From: an uncultured Collinsella sp. | Lineage (GTDB): Bacteria; Actinomycetota; Coriobacteriia; Coriobacteriales; Coriobacteriaceae | Direction of reading: 5' to 3' | Length of the DNA: 7,005 nucleotides | Assembly (NCBI GenBank): GCA_900756725.1 | Contig: CAAELJ010000152.1 | Span: 1-7,005 of the forward strand | In this document: positions 6,962 to 7,005 of the stretch, one piece after another | Layout: every line of letters starts with the position of its first letter | Position numbering within the stretch: position 1 is the first letter of the stretch | Made by a program: the position numbers and the translations under genes | Notes under the pieces: generated by a model | Told to the model about the DNA's origin: nothing | Databases searched by the model: none | The model's input: only the letters and a program-made list of their open reading frames with translations

Positions 6962-7005
6962 ATGTACAGCAGGGAGAAGGTCGAGCTCTTCCTCCTGGCG
7001 ACGGA
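6962..7005 (+). CDS. N-terminal fragment of a transposase-like protein (partial, runs off the window)
   Basis: Only 14 complete codons are visible, reading MYSREKVELFLLAT, and the frame stays open to the window end. GGAGG at 6952-6956, five bases before the ATG, is a strong ribosome binding site. The MYSREK-type start followed by an amphipathic helix is like the beginning of the helix-turn-helix protein (OrfA) of IS3-family elements in Coriobacteriia; this is recognition from memory, not a search. No catalytic DDE residues fall within the visible part. Together with the terminal-repeat-like sequence upstream, a transposase is the best reading, but so short a fragment cannot settle the family. 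Confidence 0.5.
   Translation, partial: MYSREKVELFLLAT

Larger units (their letters stand above)
6915..7005 (+). mobile_element. left end of an insertion sequence, probably IS3-like, truncated by the window edge
   Basis: The sequence TGCGGACAGAAAGTTGGACC (6915-6934) begins with TG and has the look of IS3-family terminal inverted repeats. It is followed 27 bp later by a start codon with a strong ribosome binding site for a transposase-like protein. The exact boundary is inferred from the TG dinucleotide after GGGG. The other end and any target-site duplication lie outside the window, so neither family nor completeness can be confirmed here. Confidence 0.55.

Overview
The window is almost entirely one two-gene operon on the + strand, addB-like (95-3244) followed by addA-like (3248-6874). 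Together they encode an AddAB/RexAB-type helicase-nuclease, the enzyme class that resects double-strand DNA ends for RecA-dependent recombinational repair. The DNA is GC-rich with strong G/C bias at third codon positions. That, the addB-addA order and the style of the insertion sequence starting at the right edge suggest a gut-type Coriobacteriia (Collinsella-like) actinobacterium. The taxonomic call is an inference from recognition, not from a search.

Layout: 1-94 is the leader upstream of addB. It holds a 19-bp tandem direct repeat (9-46) and a ribosome binding site, but no promoter I would defend. 95-3244 is addB. Its N-terminal half is a degenerate helicase-like region without a Walker A motif, and its C-terminal end is a PD-(D/E)XK nuclease domain with only a partial set of the cysteines that build the iron-sulfur cluster in Bacillus-type AddB. 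An 18-bp in-frame tandem repeat (2048-2113) encodes an Ala/Lys/Asp linker between the two halves. 3248-6874 is addA, a full-length UvrD/SF1A helicase with all motifs intact and a C-terminal RecB-type nuclease domain. 6875-6914 is a short spacer with no recognisable terminator. From about 6915 a mobile element begins: a terminal-repeat-like sequence, a hairpin, a strong ribosome binding site and the first 14 codons of a transposase-like ORF cut off by the window edge.

How they work together: AddA should supply the only ATP-driven motor plus one nuclease active site, and AddB should supply the second nuclease active site and the scaffold/scanning half. The 3-nt gap between the genes, with the addA ribosome binding site inside the end of addB, points to one transcript and matched production of the two subunits.

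I found no CRISPR array, tRNA, rRNA or riboswitch, and no clearly new biological system. The points worth a second look are the type-2-like (RexB-like) AddB with vestigial cluster cysteines, the repeat tract inside addB, the repeat pair in the addB leader, and the insertion element directly behind addA.
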